DNA from: Spinacia oleracea
Taxonomy: Eukaryota > Streptophyta > Magnoliopsida > Caryophyllales > Amaranthaceae
DNA length: 64,000 nucleotides
Assembly: GCF_020520425.1 (NCBI RefSeq)
Contig: NC_079492.1
Coordinates: 143,995,861 to 144,059,860 of the forward strand
Direction of reading: 5' to 3'
The translations under genes were made by a program, and so were the position numbers. The notes below the pieces were generated by a model, which had not been told where the DNA came from, made no database searches, and saw only the letters and a list, made by a program, of their open reading frames with translations. Positions 48,326 through 60,593 of the stretch are shown one piece after another (positions within the stretch are counted from its first letter, which is position 1; each line of letters starts with the position of its first letter).

Positions 48326-50213
48326 GGTTTCGCGCTTGTCTCACCATCAAGTTGATGGTGTGACTGGTCTCACAGGAGACGCGCTGTTGCAATTTTATTG
48401 TAGACAAGACTCTAGAGAATGTGGATTTCGAGGAAGTATTTTCAGATATCAGATACGGAGTATGTGCTTGCAAATACATATCATAGCTAAAGATAAAATA
48501 GGAAAAATGACAAAAAAGAAACAAAATGGTACCTTTTTTTTTGCAAAATGGTACTTCCTATTTTGTCTTTTAGCTATTTGTCTTTTAGTTGATATACACA
48601 CATATCTGATATGTGAAAAAACAACCTCTGTAGACTTCGGTTATTGTTTTTTTAATCGTTGAAAGATTTTGTGCGAGATTTGATTTTAGGTATGTCAATG
48701 GAGTGGGATGATGCGGATTGCGAAATTACTTACTATTATTCATTTCATTTTAGCATCCATATCTATCTAATATGGAGGAGTTCGTATAAGGAAAGGACTC
48801 CGAAGAAAACAAAACAAATACTCCGTAACTAGATAAGTATGAGAATTTGTTTGTTGACGATAACCAGGTAAGTATGTGCATGTTTGTTCCTTGAGTATGT
48901 GATGAATACGAGTACTACCTTAAAGTCTTAAACCCACACCCGCTCATCGCTTATATAGCCAATACAATTTACCTAAATCTCTAGATCTCACTTCTCTACC
49001 CACCGCCCACCTCTCCCCATTCTCATGTTATTGGAGTAGTGAATATCCTCCAATCTCTTTCCATTGACAAAATAATGTAACAAAATATAACAATTCAAGA
49101 CATCGCTCAAGACAACCAGTATTCTTTCCCGGTAAGGGGTAAGACATTCATTATTATTTTTTTGAAGGAAGGGTAGGACATTAATTTTGAACAATCCTAG
49201 GGCCTATGATGAATTTATGAGGATTTAATTAAGAAACGACAAAAACAAGTAAACAAGTAATACAGTACTTCTGTACATGACTGCAAGTCACAGCCCTGGC
49301 CCATAGGCCCATACTAGTACTGTTTTAGACATGTACGGAGTACCATAGTTAGTATTCCTAGTACTCATCTCTTCACTCGGCCAATTTACAACGGAGTAAA
49401 AGAGTTTTTTTTTTTTATGTCAATTTTTTTTTTTTTTAAATAACGAAAATTGCAGTAAGTTGAAGGAATTGACCAAGTTGCCAAAGTATTATTTTCAGAT
49501 AATTGAGATTATTCAATGCTGTATTATTCAATCCATCTAGTTTAAGAGCCAATGGATTTGGTTGACAATTCACCCACTACTCTATTGAATTAACAATGTT
49601 GGTATTTGACAAGTCATGCAATTCTTCTAGATTTGCTGCCCGTATCAAATTTATTAAATTCCGTACCAACCTTAATGTACAAAAGGAACTCATCGTGCAG
49701 CCTGGTTGTTTGTTGTTAATCTGAACTCTGAACACAAACTTTAAAAAAAAAAAAATCCAGCCTCCACCAAATTATTGAATGTTGGCCTAAAAGGAGGAAA
49801 TACCAAAATATGTGTTTTTACTTTGTATATTTCTGTCGCTTTTTATGGTTACTTTTATCCTCGGAGAATGCTTACCACTTACTAAGTAAAGTTATTTTTT
49901 TCATTGGATATTATAACTTTTTCCCGTAAGTGTAGAATCACTCTTATCTGTAATTAGTGTAACTTTTATCCTTAATAAAAGTAATTTTTTTATCCATAAT
50001 TAGGATTTACTGAAATTAGTGTCACGTGTAAAGCGTGTGTACCGTAAATTACTGTACACCGGGGCACACAAAACCTTTAGTAGTCTAAAATTCTTATTTT
50101 TCATTCAATTTGTTAGCGGATGTGGAGTATTGGGCAAGGTACTAAGGATAATGTATAGTATTAAGGTTAAAGTAAAAAATTTAAGCAGAAAATATCACAA
50201 ATAGAGTTGAACC
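48326..50213. other. intergenic, AT-rich
   Basis: No gene. Near 48330-48385 lies a palindromic block, CACCATCAAGTTGATGGTG, next to GGTCTCACAGGAG. Near 49800-50070 AT-rich repeat text resembles the GGTGTACA MITE family. Confidence 0.4.
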
Positions 50214-50230
50214 AAGTAACATTGTACTCA

Positions 50231-50439
50231 ACCAAGTGTGTCTTGGCCTAGTGGAAAGGATTTCACCTTCCAACCAAAAGGTTGGGGGTTCAATCCCCAC
50301 TAGGGGCACTTTGAGGGAGGGTTTCCCCTATCACTCCCCCCACCCTCAAAGTGTCTAGCCTGCTAACCCGGGCGGGTTGACCCGTGCGAGGTTCCGACCC
50401 GGTAGGGCTATTCATCTTACCTTGCAAAAAAAAAAAAAA
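50231..50439 (+). mobile_element. tRNA-derived SINE, family B, full length
   Basis: A box TTGGCCTAGTGGAAAGG, B box GGGTTCAATCCCC, A-rich tail. It is flanked by a perfect 17-bp repeat, AAGTAACATTGTACTCA, at 50214-50230 and 50440-50456. Confidence 0.9.
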
Positions 50440-50604
50440 AAGTAACATTGTACTCAGAGAAGGTCTCGGTTAGGTTGCAGCTTGGTGCTTTCTAAGTCAC
50501 GCGATGAAGCCTGCCGTTAGTTGCTTTGTGATCTCTTCTTTGATTTTCAAGAAACTTGTTAAGGTATGTACTCCATAAGATGAAGGGCTTTATCAAACTA
50601 GAAT

Positions 50605-50755
50605 CCCTGGTGGGTCGATTCATATCAGCGGGCTAGATATTTGGTTTGAGGGATTAGGGGATCTTTCTCAAACTTCCAAAATGCCTCTAATTATGGGATT
50701 GAACACCCAACCTTGATGTTGGCAGGTGACCCTTCTTTCCATTGACTATGTCAAA
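50605..50755 (-). mobile_element. tRNA-derived SINE, family D (copy 1)
   Basis: On the minus strand the head TAGTCAATGGAAAGAAGGG and the B-box-like GGTGTTCAATCCC precede AGAGGCATTTTGGAAGTTTG. A second copy is at 55888-56045. Target duplications not determined. Confidence 0.6.
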
Positions 50756-50902
50756 TATGTATAGCTTGGTCGTAAAAGGCTTACAATGTCGTAAAAATAA
50801 CTATCTCTGAAATAAGAACACATATGCATATCTTTGTTATATAAGCCAACTCTTTGAGTGTTTGGTGTCCACCTAAATATCTAAAATGTCCATACTTTTT
50901 AA

Positions 50903-51445
50903 GGATTTTTTAGTATTTACTACCTTGAAAATACACCACTTTTGTATTTACTACCTTATGAAAATTTTATTTTAAATTACTACCTTAAAGTTCCAATTTA
51001 TTTTTATTTACTACCACTTTACAATTTTCTCATTTTAAAATTGAGATATCTCTTTCGTTTCTTAATCATTTTAAGTGAATCAAAGCCCATTCTTCTCATT
51101 TATGTGTAAGGATTCCATAGAGATCTTGCTTTTAAAATTTTGCAAAAGGTTAAACGATTTAAATATTATATGTAAAAGTTTAAAATATATATGAATTATC
51201 AAACGAATTATTTTGAAATGTCGTTCTCAATGAAATCCCTATAGAGCAAGGAGAATAATGAACTTTGAATCACATTAAACGATTAAGAAACGAAAGAGAT
51301 ATCTTAATTTTAAAATGAGAAATCTGTAAAGTGGTAGTAAATAAAAAAAAATTGGAAGTTTAAGGTAGTAATTTAAAATAAAAATTACATAAGGTAGTAA
51401 ATACAAAAGTGGTGTATTTTTAAGGTAGTAAATACCAAAATTTCC
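50903..51445. mobile_element. non-autonomous MULE-like element with ~160-bp TIRs
   Basis: The ends are long inverted repeats rich in GTATTTACTACCTT. The target duplication TACTTTTTAA lies at 50893-50902 and 51446-51455 (9-10 bp). No coding sequence, only a short core of about 200 bp. Confidence 0.8.
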
Positions 51446-51455
51446 TACTTTTTAA

Positions 51456-52235
51456 CAAGTGTATTAATTTTGGAAATTTGAAACACTCATCGTGTGCATA
51501 TTGGTCTAGGAAAATTAAATTAAAGACCCAGTATACCTCCCTTTTCTCCTTTGTGGACATAATACTTCGTGGTATGACTTACCTAACCATTACTCATTGG
51601 ACACTGGTTAGAAGAAAAAAAAACTCTTTAGTTTATCGATCCATAGTTGTTTACCCATGGTTTAAATGTGCTTTGTTAAGAGTTGGGTAAGTAAAATTGG
51701 GAACGGAAAAAAAATGGTAGAACGTAGGCGAAATGTATTTTATGTAAGAGTAAAATTGTGATATCATGAACATTTTTCGTAATGGAATAATCTTTCGAAG
51801 ATTTACCAAAACATAAATCTGGGAAAACAAAAAAGAACACATAGAGTATTCAATCTTGTTCTAGGCGGAAGAACCAAGAAGTTGAAAGTACCCCTTCCTC
51901 AACCATTTTGGTACTTGTTTGAATATGAGCTTCCCACATTATGGTGAAATCGTCCAAGTACATGGAGTAATTACCAATTAGGACCATTCAAAGCTCATTC
52001 CTTTTTCTGAGTGGGGCAATTTTTCAGTTGGAAAAAAACCCAAGTTGATTGCTGCCCCATAAAAAAGGGCCAAATTTGTTAGCAGTTGAAAGTTATGAGT
52101 TTATGACATCCAAACAATTCTCATGGACTCATCTTTCAACAGATAAAGCCGAAGGTGATAGATTGTGAGTTTGTGACTGTGTGGAAGCCCAAAGGAGAAT
52201 CATATAAATGCAATTTCTTTTTGTGATACTTATCC
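51456..52235. other. intergenic, nothing recognised
   Basis: Non-coding. A block near 51895-52140 (CAACCATTTTGGTACT, TGAGTTCCCACATTATGG-like, CAAGTTTGTTAGCAGTT) recurs at 56745-56990, so an old dispersed duplication is shared. Confidence 0.45.
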
Positions 52236-52305
52236 ACCTAAAACTCGCTCCGAATCTGAATTAACCCTAAGGGTGAATCGGGTGGTAACAATAAAAAAAA
52301 AAAGT
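52236..52305 (+). mobile_element. SINE 3' fragment, family C
   Basis: AACCCTAAGGGTGAATCGGG, GGTAACA and a terminal A-run match the tail of the SINE at 46660-46829. Confidence 0.6.
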
Positions 52306-52758
52306 CTGAAACTCCATATAGATCAAGTCGTGTAAAAGAACAAGGCTCTTTAAAAGGCGGGGAAAATTGCAAGAGAATTTTCACCCTTTAAGTACCCCTA
52401 ATTAGAATAGATCCAACGATCTTAAATTTCGAGTCATTTCTACTACACCAAGTACTATTTATATACAAGTGGCAGGACACATAACATGCTATGTATTAGT
52501 TTATGTCATTCGATGGCTTCAATTCCTAACTACCGCTTCATTTTTTTTTTTTGGTCTCTAACATGAAGCCATAAGAACTTGATATCTAAACTATAACACT
52601 TTTGTGTTTATTAATTAATACACAATCTTTAGGATCTCTTCACCAAAAAATAACAATCTTTAGGATCTTATATCTAAAGATGAGAGGATATTTAAAAAAA
52701 AAAAAAAAAAAAACTAAATGAATCAAAACATGGGTATTAGTGTGTAACATTTATGAGC

Positions 52759-52838
52759 AATAATTGTTTTTATTACATATACTTTCTATTCTGTAAATGA
52801 ATACAGAATAGAAAGTATATGTAATAAAAACAATTATT
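52759..52838. repeat. perfect 37-bp inverted repeat with 6-nt loop
   Basis: The arm 52759-52795 and the arm 52802-52838 are exact complements around AATGAA. Key parts are ATTACATATACTTTCTATTC and GAATAGAAAGTATATGTAAT. No mismatch seen. Confidence 0.9.
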
Positions 52839-53390
52839 ACATTCCCTTGCATTTGCTTGCAATGACCTGATACATCATTCCTATTAATAACTAGCTAGTT
52901 TTGTGGTCATATCACATTAATCCGTATCATATTACGAGTACGTACTCCTTTATATACTGGCTCAATGTATAGACACGATTTTCAGAGAGTGGTTACAGAC
53001 TTATCACACTAATCAGTAATCACAGATTCGTTAATAAACTTTCCCATAACTATACGTCTATACTAAACTCTCATTTTAGGGGACAAAAAGATAATTCATA
53101 TGAATAATAGGGCCAGTGTTAAATACCCAACTCCAAAAATGGATCGATCAAACATATATTATGGACCCCATTGATCTTTGGTCCACCGGATCAGATATAT
53201 GTACTTGTCAATTTATTGCATGAACATATTGTATCCAATTAAGATAGATCGACTATAGTATGGCCTATGCCAATTTAATAATTTATGAGTACATACTTCT
53301 TCAACCATGGCAATTTAATTTGGTGACAACAACAGTTCTACATATATCACGTTTTGTTTACGTATAGAGTACGTTAACCCCATGTATTTG

Positions 53391-53929
53391 TAGAGCTGGC
53401 AATGGGTTGGGTTGGGTCGAAATCAGGTCGATCCATTTTATTAACGGGTTGAGATTTTTCCAACCCGACCTGTTTAATTAAACGGGTTGAGATTTTCAAC
53501 CCAACCCAACCCAAATATAAAGGAGTTGACCCGTTAATATTTTTTTCCCCACTTTAAGTGTAAATTGACTTGATTATAGAATTGCGAGGTGATTTTTTTA
53601 GGCATATCTCATAGCAAAAAGTAATACTTCGATATGTATGTAACATGAATCAAAACGTCAAATAATTATTCAATGTCGAAGGAAAAATGAGAAATAAAAT
53701 CTTTCAAATAACATTCTGCATATCTATATTACATACTTGCTTGAACTTAAACGAGCAAGGTGAGTTATTTTCGGGTTAAAAATTTTAACCTGACCCAACC
53801 CATTTAATTAAACGTGTTGGGTTGGGTTGATCCATTTAATTAGACGGGTAGAAAATCTTGACCCAACCCTTTACTATTGGGTTGGCTTCGAGTTGGGTTG
53901 GTGGGTTTGGTCAAAATTTGTCAGCTCTA
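53391..53929. mobile_element. hAT-like non-autonomous element
   Basis: Ends TAGAGCTGGCAATGGGTTGG and, from the right, TAGAGCTGACAAATTTTG. The interior is rich in GGGTTGGG and CCAACCC. Flanking 8-mers TGTATTTG and TATATTAG agree at six of eight bases, fitting an old hAT duplication. Confidence 0.6.
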
Positions 53930-54124
53930 TATATTAGTCCCCAACTCCCTCTACACTTTTTTTTTTTCTTTGACATAAACTTCAAGAGCAAGAAACTATA
54001 AAGCATTAGAAAACAAAATAACAGTGGTCGACGCCTTAGTGGCTAGCAAGTGAGCCCGATGAACTCGTGCCCTTTTCACTTTGATGACAGTGCAATAATC
54101 ATACTCGTATCAATTGTCTGTTAA

Positions 54125-54275
54125 TTTAGTAGTGATTAGGGCTAAACTTGGTAGGAATGATCCGTGTTCGATCGCCTAATAATAATTGAAGACGACTGAA
54201 ATCTATCCACCTATCACTCATCCCAATCCAAATTAGTCATAAAGATGAATCGGATGCTGACACCCAAAAAAAAAT
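54125..54275 (+). mobile_element. tRNA-derived SINE, family C
   Basis: GTGATTAGGGCTAAACTTGG and the B-box GTTCGATCGCC parallel the SINE at 46660. Tail GATGCTGACACCC plus A-run. Confidence 0.7.
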
Positions 54276-54635
54276 AAAAAATCAAACCCTTAGACGGTTG
54301 GAGTGAATCCCCGTATCCTCCACCGCAGCCTAACATCCACCTTACCTTCCTCCCTCACTTACATCAATAATATTAATATATAAATAATATAATATATGCA
54401 AGCCAAATTCTTAAAATTATCTCCTTCCGTCTCTAGGGGATCACATCTAATTTATTTCGGTCAAAGTTTTTTGTGAAAAAAATAAAAAAAATATTAGTCT
54501 TATTTGAAATCTTATCACTATTCATTATTAAAACGAATTTTTTAATTTATTTTTCAATACGAATATTAGTAAGAAATTCTGATTAAAATGAACATATGAA
54601 TAGTGCAAAAATTCAAGGAGGATTAGTTTTATTCA

Positions 54636-54825
54636 TCTATACTATATATTAAAAGACGTCTATGAGAAAGTATACGTGACACGTGGCGCTCTACTTATGG
54701 GTAGTTCGATCCATGTAATCTTCATATACATTAAAAAAAAATCAATTGATAAAAAAAACACATATAACTAAAAGTGAATGTTATTAATGTAGTAACCCGG
54801 GATATCGCCCGGGCCCAAAAACTAG
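54636..54825 (+). mobile_element. very short Helitron (190 bp)
   Basis: It starts TCTATACTATATATTAAAAG after A, has the hairpin CCCGGGATATCGCCCGGG and ends CTAG before T. It retains the ends of the 5069 family with the middle deleted. Confidence 0.85.
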
Positions 54826-55403
54826 TTCTGAATAAAACCAAGTCGATCATTGTGTTATCACTTATCATCAATCCGTAAATTACTCTTTTTAAGTAGTGTA
54901 TATTTTGAAGGCATTAATTACATTCTCTCCAAGTCTCCGGATCACACATTCACACGTATAACTTTCTCTCTATTTGTTGACGCGTTCCCTGCTCGATCGA
55001 ATAATAATTCCTCAAAACTTACGTGTGCTCCAATTCAAGGTTATAAGTATCTAACTTGATGGTAACTAACCATACACAAAAAATTCAATATCACCCCACT
55101 AGGCCACTAGCTAGGTTGTAATTCTAGCTACTACATAATTACATTGACTGTTGTTATTATAACCGGCCACCATCATTTTATTATGATTATGATTATGATT
55201 ATGCAAACATCATACTAATTGTAAGGATCACATGCCAATGAATTGTGCAATGAATGATCCACTCATACAGTCGTATACACATGAAAATGGTAATATACAG
55301 CTTGCTTATACTATATATATATTCCTTTCAAAGCACGAATGCATGCATATTATATACTTGTATCGTTCGGGATGCCCCGCCAACATACGGATAGGCGATA
55401 TGT
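54826..55403. other. intergenic, nothing recognised
   Basis: Non-coding, with a short TATGAT microsatellite near 55180-55203. Confidence 0.4.
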
Positions 55404-55818
55404 AGGGATGATAATGGGTCGGATTCGGATTGGGTGAAGCTTCATCCCGCATCCACCCGTTTATCAATGCGCTCTATCCGCATCCGTTTGTCACCGGCTT
55501 AACTCATCACCTGCATCCACACGTCCGTCATCCTCTGATGAAACGGTTTGGTCGGTGAATAACGGACATCAATAAATAAATAAATAAAAAGTATTTTGTA
55601 TAAGAAAAATAACAACAAATGATTTGAAAAAGAATAATTTGCAATAAGAGTTAAAAATATTTTCAAAGTTTGGGTGAGAATATGATAAACGGATGGATGG
55701 AGTGAGGGCCATTCATATCTGACCTGATCCGTCACTCGCATCATCCGTCACATACATCTTATCCGTTTAATAATTGTGGGTGGGTCGGGTAAATGGATAT
55801 CCATTTAATATTGACATC
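55404..55818. mobile_element. possible hAT-like MITE
   Basis: The left end GGATGATAATGGGTCGGATT and the right end, read inward, GATGTCAATATTAAATGG are loosely inverted. The inner sequence is rich in GGGTCGG and CATCCG. Boundaries uncertain. Confidence 0.35.
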
Positions 55819-55887
55819 TCAAGTCATAAGGCACCCTTTCCAAAATATGGCTAAAAAAGGCTCCCAATGCTAATAAGACTCAGTCCA

Positions 55888-56045
55888 TGTTGGGTCGATT
55901 CAAATTAGGAGGCTAGATATTTGGGTTGGGTCCTTGGGGGATAAGGGGATCCAAACTTCCAAAATGCCTCTAATGAAATTGAACATCAACTTTGATGTTG
56001 GTAGCCATGATTGGTAGGTGTCCTTCTTTCGGGTGACTAGGCCTA
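55888..56045 (-). mobile_element. tRNA-derived SINE, family D (copy 2)
   Basis: It matches 50605-50755 over GGGTCGATTCA, CTAGATATTTGG and CTTCCAAAATGCCTCTAAT, with the same orientation. Confidence 0.6.
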
Positions 56046-56148
56046 ATTTAGCAAATTTAAAAGAGGCATCATGTACATATTGATGTAGTAAAATTAAATG
56101 ATTTTAGATGTTTCAATGCAGATCTTCAGCTCGGAGAACTCTATATTA

Positions 56149-56429
56149 CTCCTCCGTATTTATTTAAGAGATACACTTGGCCGGACATGGTATCAAGAAA
56201 AAGAATTAAATGAAATAAATTAATAAAACAAGTGGGATTGGGTAGATATTTTAATAAGTAAAATAAGTGGGAACCATATCATTTTAAGGGGTTGAGGGTG
56301 GTGGTGGGTATAGATATATTATTTAATTAGATGGTGGAGTTTATAAGTTACTAAAAATGGCAAGTGTATCTCTTAAATAAATACGGGCTGGAAAAGACAA
56401 GTGTATCCTTTAAATAAATACAGAGGGAG
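56149..56429. mobile_element. Stowaway MITE
   Basis: Ends CTCCTCCGTATTTATTTAAG and, from the right, CTCCCTCTGTATTTATTTAA, between TA dinucleotides. Close relative of the element in LRR intron 4. Confidence 0.85.
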
Positions 56430-57396
56430 TAACAATGTTTAATGAAGCATGGAGTTCTTTTTGGTTTTCTGGGTATATTTTGGAATTTTTAGTAGGCTTG
56501 CGTAAAAGGAATAATCAGGTCACAAGTTTTTGAGTTTCCCCGAATTATGTAATGGAACCTATTTTTAATTAATATTATACTTTGTATATAATATACAATC
56601 TTCGTAATGCATAAAAAAAATGTAATAAAATTAAACTAAAGATTCAATATACCTCCTTTTTCTCCTTTACGGACACTCGTTAGAAGAGGAAAAAAACGAC
56701 ATACAAAAAAATAAACTCCATTTTATATTTTTATCTTACTCAACCATTTTGGTACTAGCCTATGTCAAAAAAACAAAAAAACAAAAAAACAAAAAAAAAA
56801 GGGTTGGTACCAGACGTACTACACTAGTAGTCCAATGTCTTAATGTCCAGGCCTTGTTTGAATATGAGTTCCCACATTATGGAAAAACCCAAGTTGTTTG
56901 CTGCCCAAAAAATGGGCCAAGTTTTTCATTTTTACGATAAAAGAGGGCCAAGTTTGTTAGCAGTTAAAGACTTAAAGTTATGATATCCAAACAAGAACCT
57001 GGACTCATCTAAAATTCTAAATACGAGAGTGGTTACCTGACTTTTTGCTCACCCCTACTTGTGAATTTGTGATACATGTGTTTGGTGTTTATGAACTATA
57101 TATATTTTCAGTCTGTACGATGCATGTGTTTGGTGTTTATCTTAGTTTTAAAAGTTGTTCATGTAATAAAAGAAAAACAAAAGTTTAGAATTATGTGAAA
57201 CATAGGCGCTTGGAGAATTTTGGAAAGGGTAGAGAAAACCCTCGGTTGAAATCGGAAGGAAAAACTATCAAAAGTTACAGAGTAATTATTTGAAAAAAGG
57301 ACAGAGATACATTCAAAAAGATAGGGAAATAGAAAGTTCCAAGTATATATAAAAGATAAATTTTGGACACCACAAAGCGCAATATAGCAAAATAAA
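56430..57396. other. intergenic with a solo hAT-like end
   Basis: Non-coding. At 57030-57053, CTGACTTTTTGCTCACCCCT matches the right end of the hAT-like element at 63165-63968, but no partner end was found nearby. Confidence 0.45.
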
Positions 57397-58036
57397 CTAG
57401 TGTGTGGCCCGGGCGATGTCCGAATGCTATATTGAATAATTAAAATTTTAGATTTTTTTGAGCTCAATATTTGACGAAATGCATGTATACCTTAAAGTGA
57501 AAAACATCAATTAAGTTTGTCAACTACACAAATACACTACGTCATTTATCATGCCAAGTAATTTTTCAATTAGATCATCTTACAATTGTATAATTTGTTT
57601 TCTAGTGGAACTAAGTGCTTCAAATTAATAACACCAAAGTAGATATAAGCAGCTATGCAAGGTATTTCTATAGTTGATGCTTATGAGATTCATGACATCA
57701 TGTGTCTTCATAGTTGTACTAATTATATATTTTTATTTTTTTTCAAAATATTCCATAAAAAATAAAAAATCAAATAAAATTTAGTTGGTTTAGACTTCAT
57801 GTTAACATTTATTTATAAATTAATGTGAAGAAATAAATCACAATTGGTGGTTGGTTAAGATGGTAATGAGAATTATCATTCAGACATGAGGTCTAGAGTT
57901 CGAACCTCATTGTATTGATTTTTGGTTATCCATGACATGACATACCACTTGGTGAATGAATGATGTAGCGCAAAGGGAAGAGTACTACGTGACACATAGA
58001 CGTTTTCCAAAACGCCTTTTAATATATTAGTATAGA
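57397..58036 (-). mobile_element. non-autonomous Helitron (640 bp), minus strand
   Basis: On the minus strand it starts TCTATACTAATATATTAAAA at 58036 after A. It has a CCCGGG hairpin region (GACATCGCCCGGGCC) and ends CTAG (57400-57397) before T. Same family as 5069-5565, in the opposite direction. Confidence 0.88.
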
Positions 58037-58465
58037 TATATTTTTTAATTTCATGTAATTTGATAAATAAAAGATTTAATTTAGAATCATAATACAACTA
58101 CAAATTTAATATGATATAAAGTACAAGTATTACCTGACGGATAATAATTAGAATCATAATATCATGATACTCCTTGTTATTATAAACTCATGAATTATAA
58201 CCTAATCAAGCCTAAAGCCTAAACAATGAGATTTCGTTTATCATGTGGAGTGCAAAATAATTATGTACTCTAATCAAAGTAGTTGTGTGTGTCCCTTTTT
58301 CAATAGTGTGAGTATTTAGTTTTAATTTGTTCATTATTATTTTTTCCATAAAATTAAATGCATGTTGTGCTTTGGTTATCAGAGTAATTGTTTGACATAT
58401 ATATAAATTATGATTTTTGATCCAAATAAAAGAATGATATAACATGTGGCATCCTATGATCCAAT

Positions 58466-58503
58466 TATTATTATTATTATTATTATTATTAGTAGTAGTA
58501 GTA
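58466..58503 (+). repeat. (ATT)n/(AGT)n microsatellite
   Basis: About eight ATT units pass directly into four AGT units. Confidence 0.9.
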
Positions 58504-58587
58504 ACCAAAATTCTTTGTTGTGGGTAAAACAATCTGTGTTGGTTCACTTCTTGACTGTGTATCACTAGTTCACTACGCAATTTGGAT

Positions 58588-58833
58588 TATACACCCGGGT
58601 GCACAGTGTTCATTGTGCACCCTGTTGAACATTTATTGAAAATCTAATGAACATTGAGAACGATTTCAATGTACATGTACTAGTGAAATATTTAAACTAT
58701 ATGTTCTATGAATTTGAACTATATGTTCATTGACTATATGTTCTTTGGGTATGAACAATATGTTCTTTGTATTTGAACTATATGTTCTTTGTAAAACAGG
58801 GTGCACAGTGAGCATTGTGCACCCGGGTGTATA
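58588..58833. mobile_element. MITE with CACCCGGGTGCAC termini
   Basis: About 40 bp of each end are inverted repeats: TATACACCCGGGTGCACAGT, then ATTGTGCACCCTGTT. The core repeats GAACTATATGTTC. No convincing target duplication. Confidence 0.7.
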
Positions 58834-59056
58834 AACCATATTTTGAGTTCACTACTACATTTTGTAATTTGTTGGCTATGGCATTTTATTATTTCTCGTT
58901 CCTTTATAAATCTCCAAGCAAAATACTTTGAGAAACTTTTGTGTGAGACCGCCTCACAGGAAAGACCCCCTTATTGGCAGTCTTGCTGGCAGCCATGTTG
59001 GCGCGTGTGCTGACGTCATGCTGACGTCAGCATGTAAATTTTTTTTTGATTTTTTT

Positions 59057-60385
59057 CAGGCTTAACTAATTGGACTTCAAGCTTAACTAATCGGATTTCA
59101 GGCTTAACTAATTGGATTTCAGGCTTAAATTTTTTTTTTCGAAACTAAAATTTTCATTTTTTTTTTGGTACTAACTAAACTAGTGTAAAACATAACTAAA
59201 AGTAATAAAAAGCATAACTAATTGAATAACAAAATAGTTAAGGTATGAAGACAAATAGTTAAACTTATGAGTCAAATAGTTATTAATTTTAAACAAACTT
59301 ATTACTCCCTCCGTTCCTAAATACGTGTCCACTTTGGACATGTACACGGTAATTAATAAAATTGAATGGTGTGTAAGAGGTAATGATTGAGAATGTTTTT
59401 TTTTTGGGAGAGGAAAAAGTAGATAATTGTTTATTGATAAAGTATAAATAAAAGTGGAGGTGGTGATTGAAAAGTGGGAAAAGTGTAGAATGTGTAAGAA
59501 AAGGTAATAATGATGTATAGAAAAGTGGGAAAAGTGTATGGAAAAGTGAGAAAAGTGTATAGAAAAGTGGGAAAGGTGTATGTCCAAAAACGGAAAGTGG
59601 ACACATAAAAGGGAACGCCATAAATGGAAACTGGACACGTATTTAGGAACGGATGGAGTATTAACTAAAACTCATAAAATCTTAACTAATTAGTTGCAAT
59701 ACTTAACTAATTGATTTCATTGCTTAACTAATTGGTTCCAGTGCTTAACTAATTGGTTCAGTACTTAACTAATTGGTTTCGTTGCATAACTAATAAGTTT
59801 CGTTGCTTAACTAATTAGTTCCAGTGATAACTCAGTGCATGACTAATTGATAGATTCTAGTGCTTCACTAATTGGTTTCAGTGCTTCACTAATTGGTTGC
59901 ATGGTTTAACTAATATGTTACATTACTTAACTAATTTATTACATTGCTTAACTAATTGGTTCTAAAGCTTAACTTATTAGTTTCATTTTTAACTAATTGA
60001 TTCAATTACTTAACTAATTGTTTTCAATTCTTAAAATTTTGTATCCTAACTAAAAATTTGAAATTCGTTATCTGAAACTCAAAAATACATAACTAAAACT
60101 CAAAAAATGTTAACTAAAACCAAGAAAATCGTAACTTCAACTGGTAAAATCATAACTAAAACTCGAAAAATCATAACTAAAAGCTCTGAATGAAAACTCA
60201 AAAATACGTAACTAAAACTCAAAAAAACTTAACTAAAACCAAAAAAATCGTGACTAAAACTTAAAATTTCATAACTAAAACATAGAAAATCAGTCCAGCA
60301 ATTCCACTAAGAAGACCATTATTTCAGAAATATAACTAAAACTAAAACATAATTATTCTTAACTAAATACAAAAAAAGTGTAACT
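59057..60385 (+). repeat. ~20-bp minisatellite-like array, interrupted
   Basis: Units of the type CTTAACTAATTGGTTTCAGT and, later, ATAACTAAAACTCAAAAA fill most of the stretch. A Stowaway (59305-59658) splits it, and a SINE (60402) has inserted at its right edge. Confidence 0.8.
59305..59658. mobile_element. Stowaway MITE
   Basis: Ends CTCCCTCCGTTCCTAAATAC and, from the right, CTCCATCCGTTCCTAAATAC, with TA on both sides. It has its own internal short repeats (GAAAAGTGGGAAAAGTGTA). Confidence 0.85.
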
Positions 60386-60401
60386 AAAACATTACAATTC
60401 T

Positions 60402-60577
60402 ACCAATTGAGGTTGGCATGAGTGGTTAAGGGCCTCTTGCTCCTTAACCAAGGTCTCGGGTTCGAGCATTGAGAATAGAAAAAATCGGATGCTGCCCATC
60501 GAGGTACCCATGCAAACTCCCGCGGGAGATTAGTCCACTCGCCTAAGGCGGTGGGAACTCCTCGTAGTAGAACCAAA
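60402..60577 (+). mobile_element. tRNA-derived SINE, family A (copy 2)
   Basis: A box TTGGCATGAGTGGTTAAG and B box GGTTCGAGCA, then CATCGAGGTACCCATGCAAA as in 6096-6267. The direct repeat AAAACATTACAATTCT flanks it at 60386-60401 and 60578-60593. It carries a 20-nt segment missing from the first copy. Confidence 0.88.
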
Positions 60578-60593
60578 AAAACATTACAATTCT

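Noticed and set aside
59057..60385. CRISPR-like array of ~20-bp repeats
   Set aside because: Contiguous, imperfect tandem units without unique spacers, in a plant nuclear context; it is a minisatellite.
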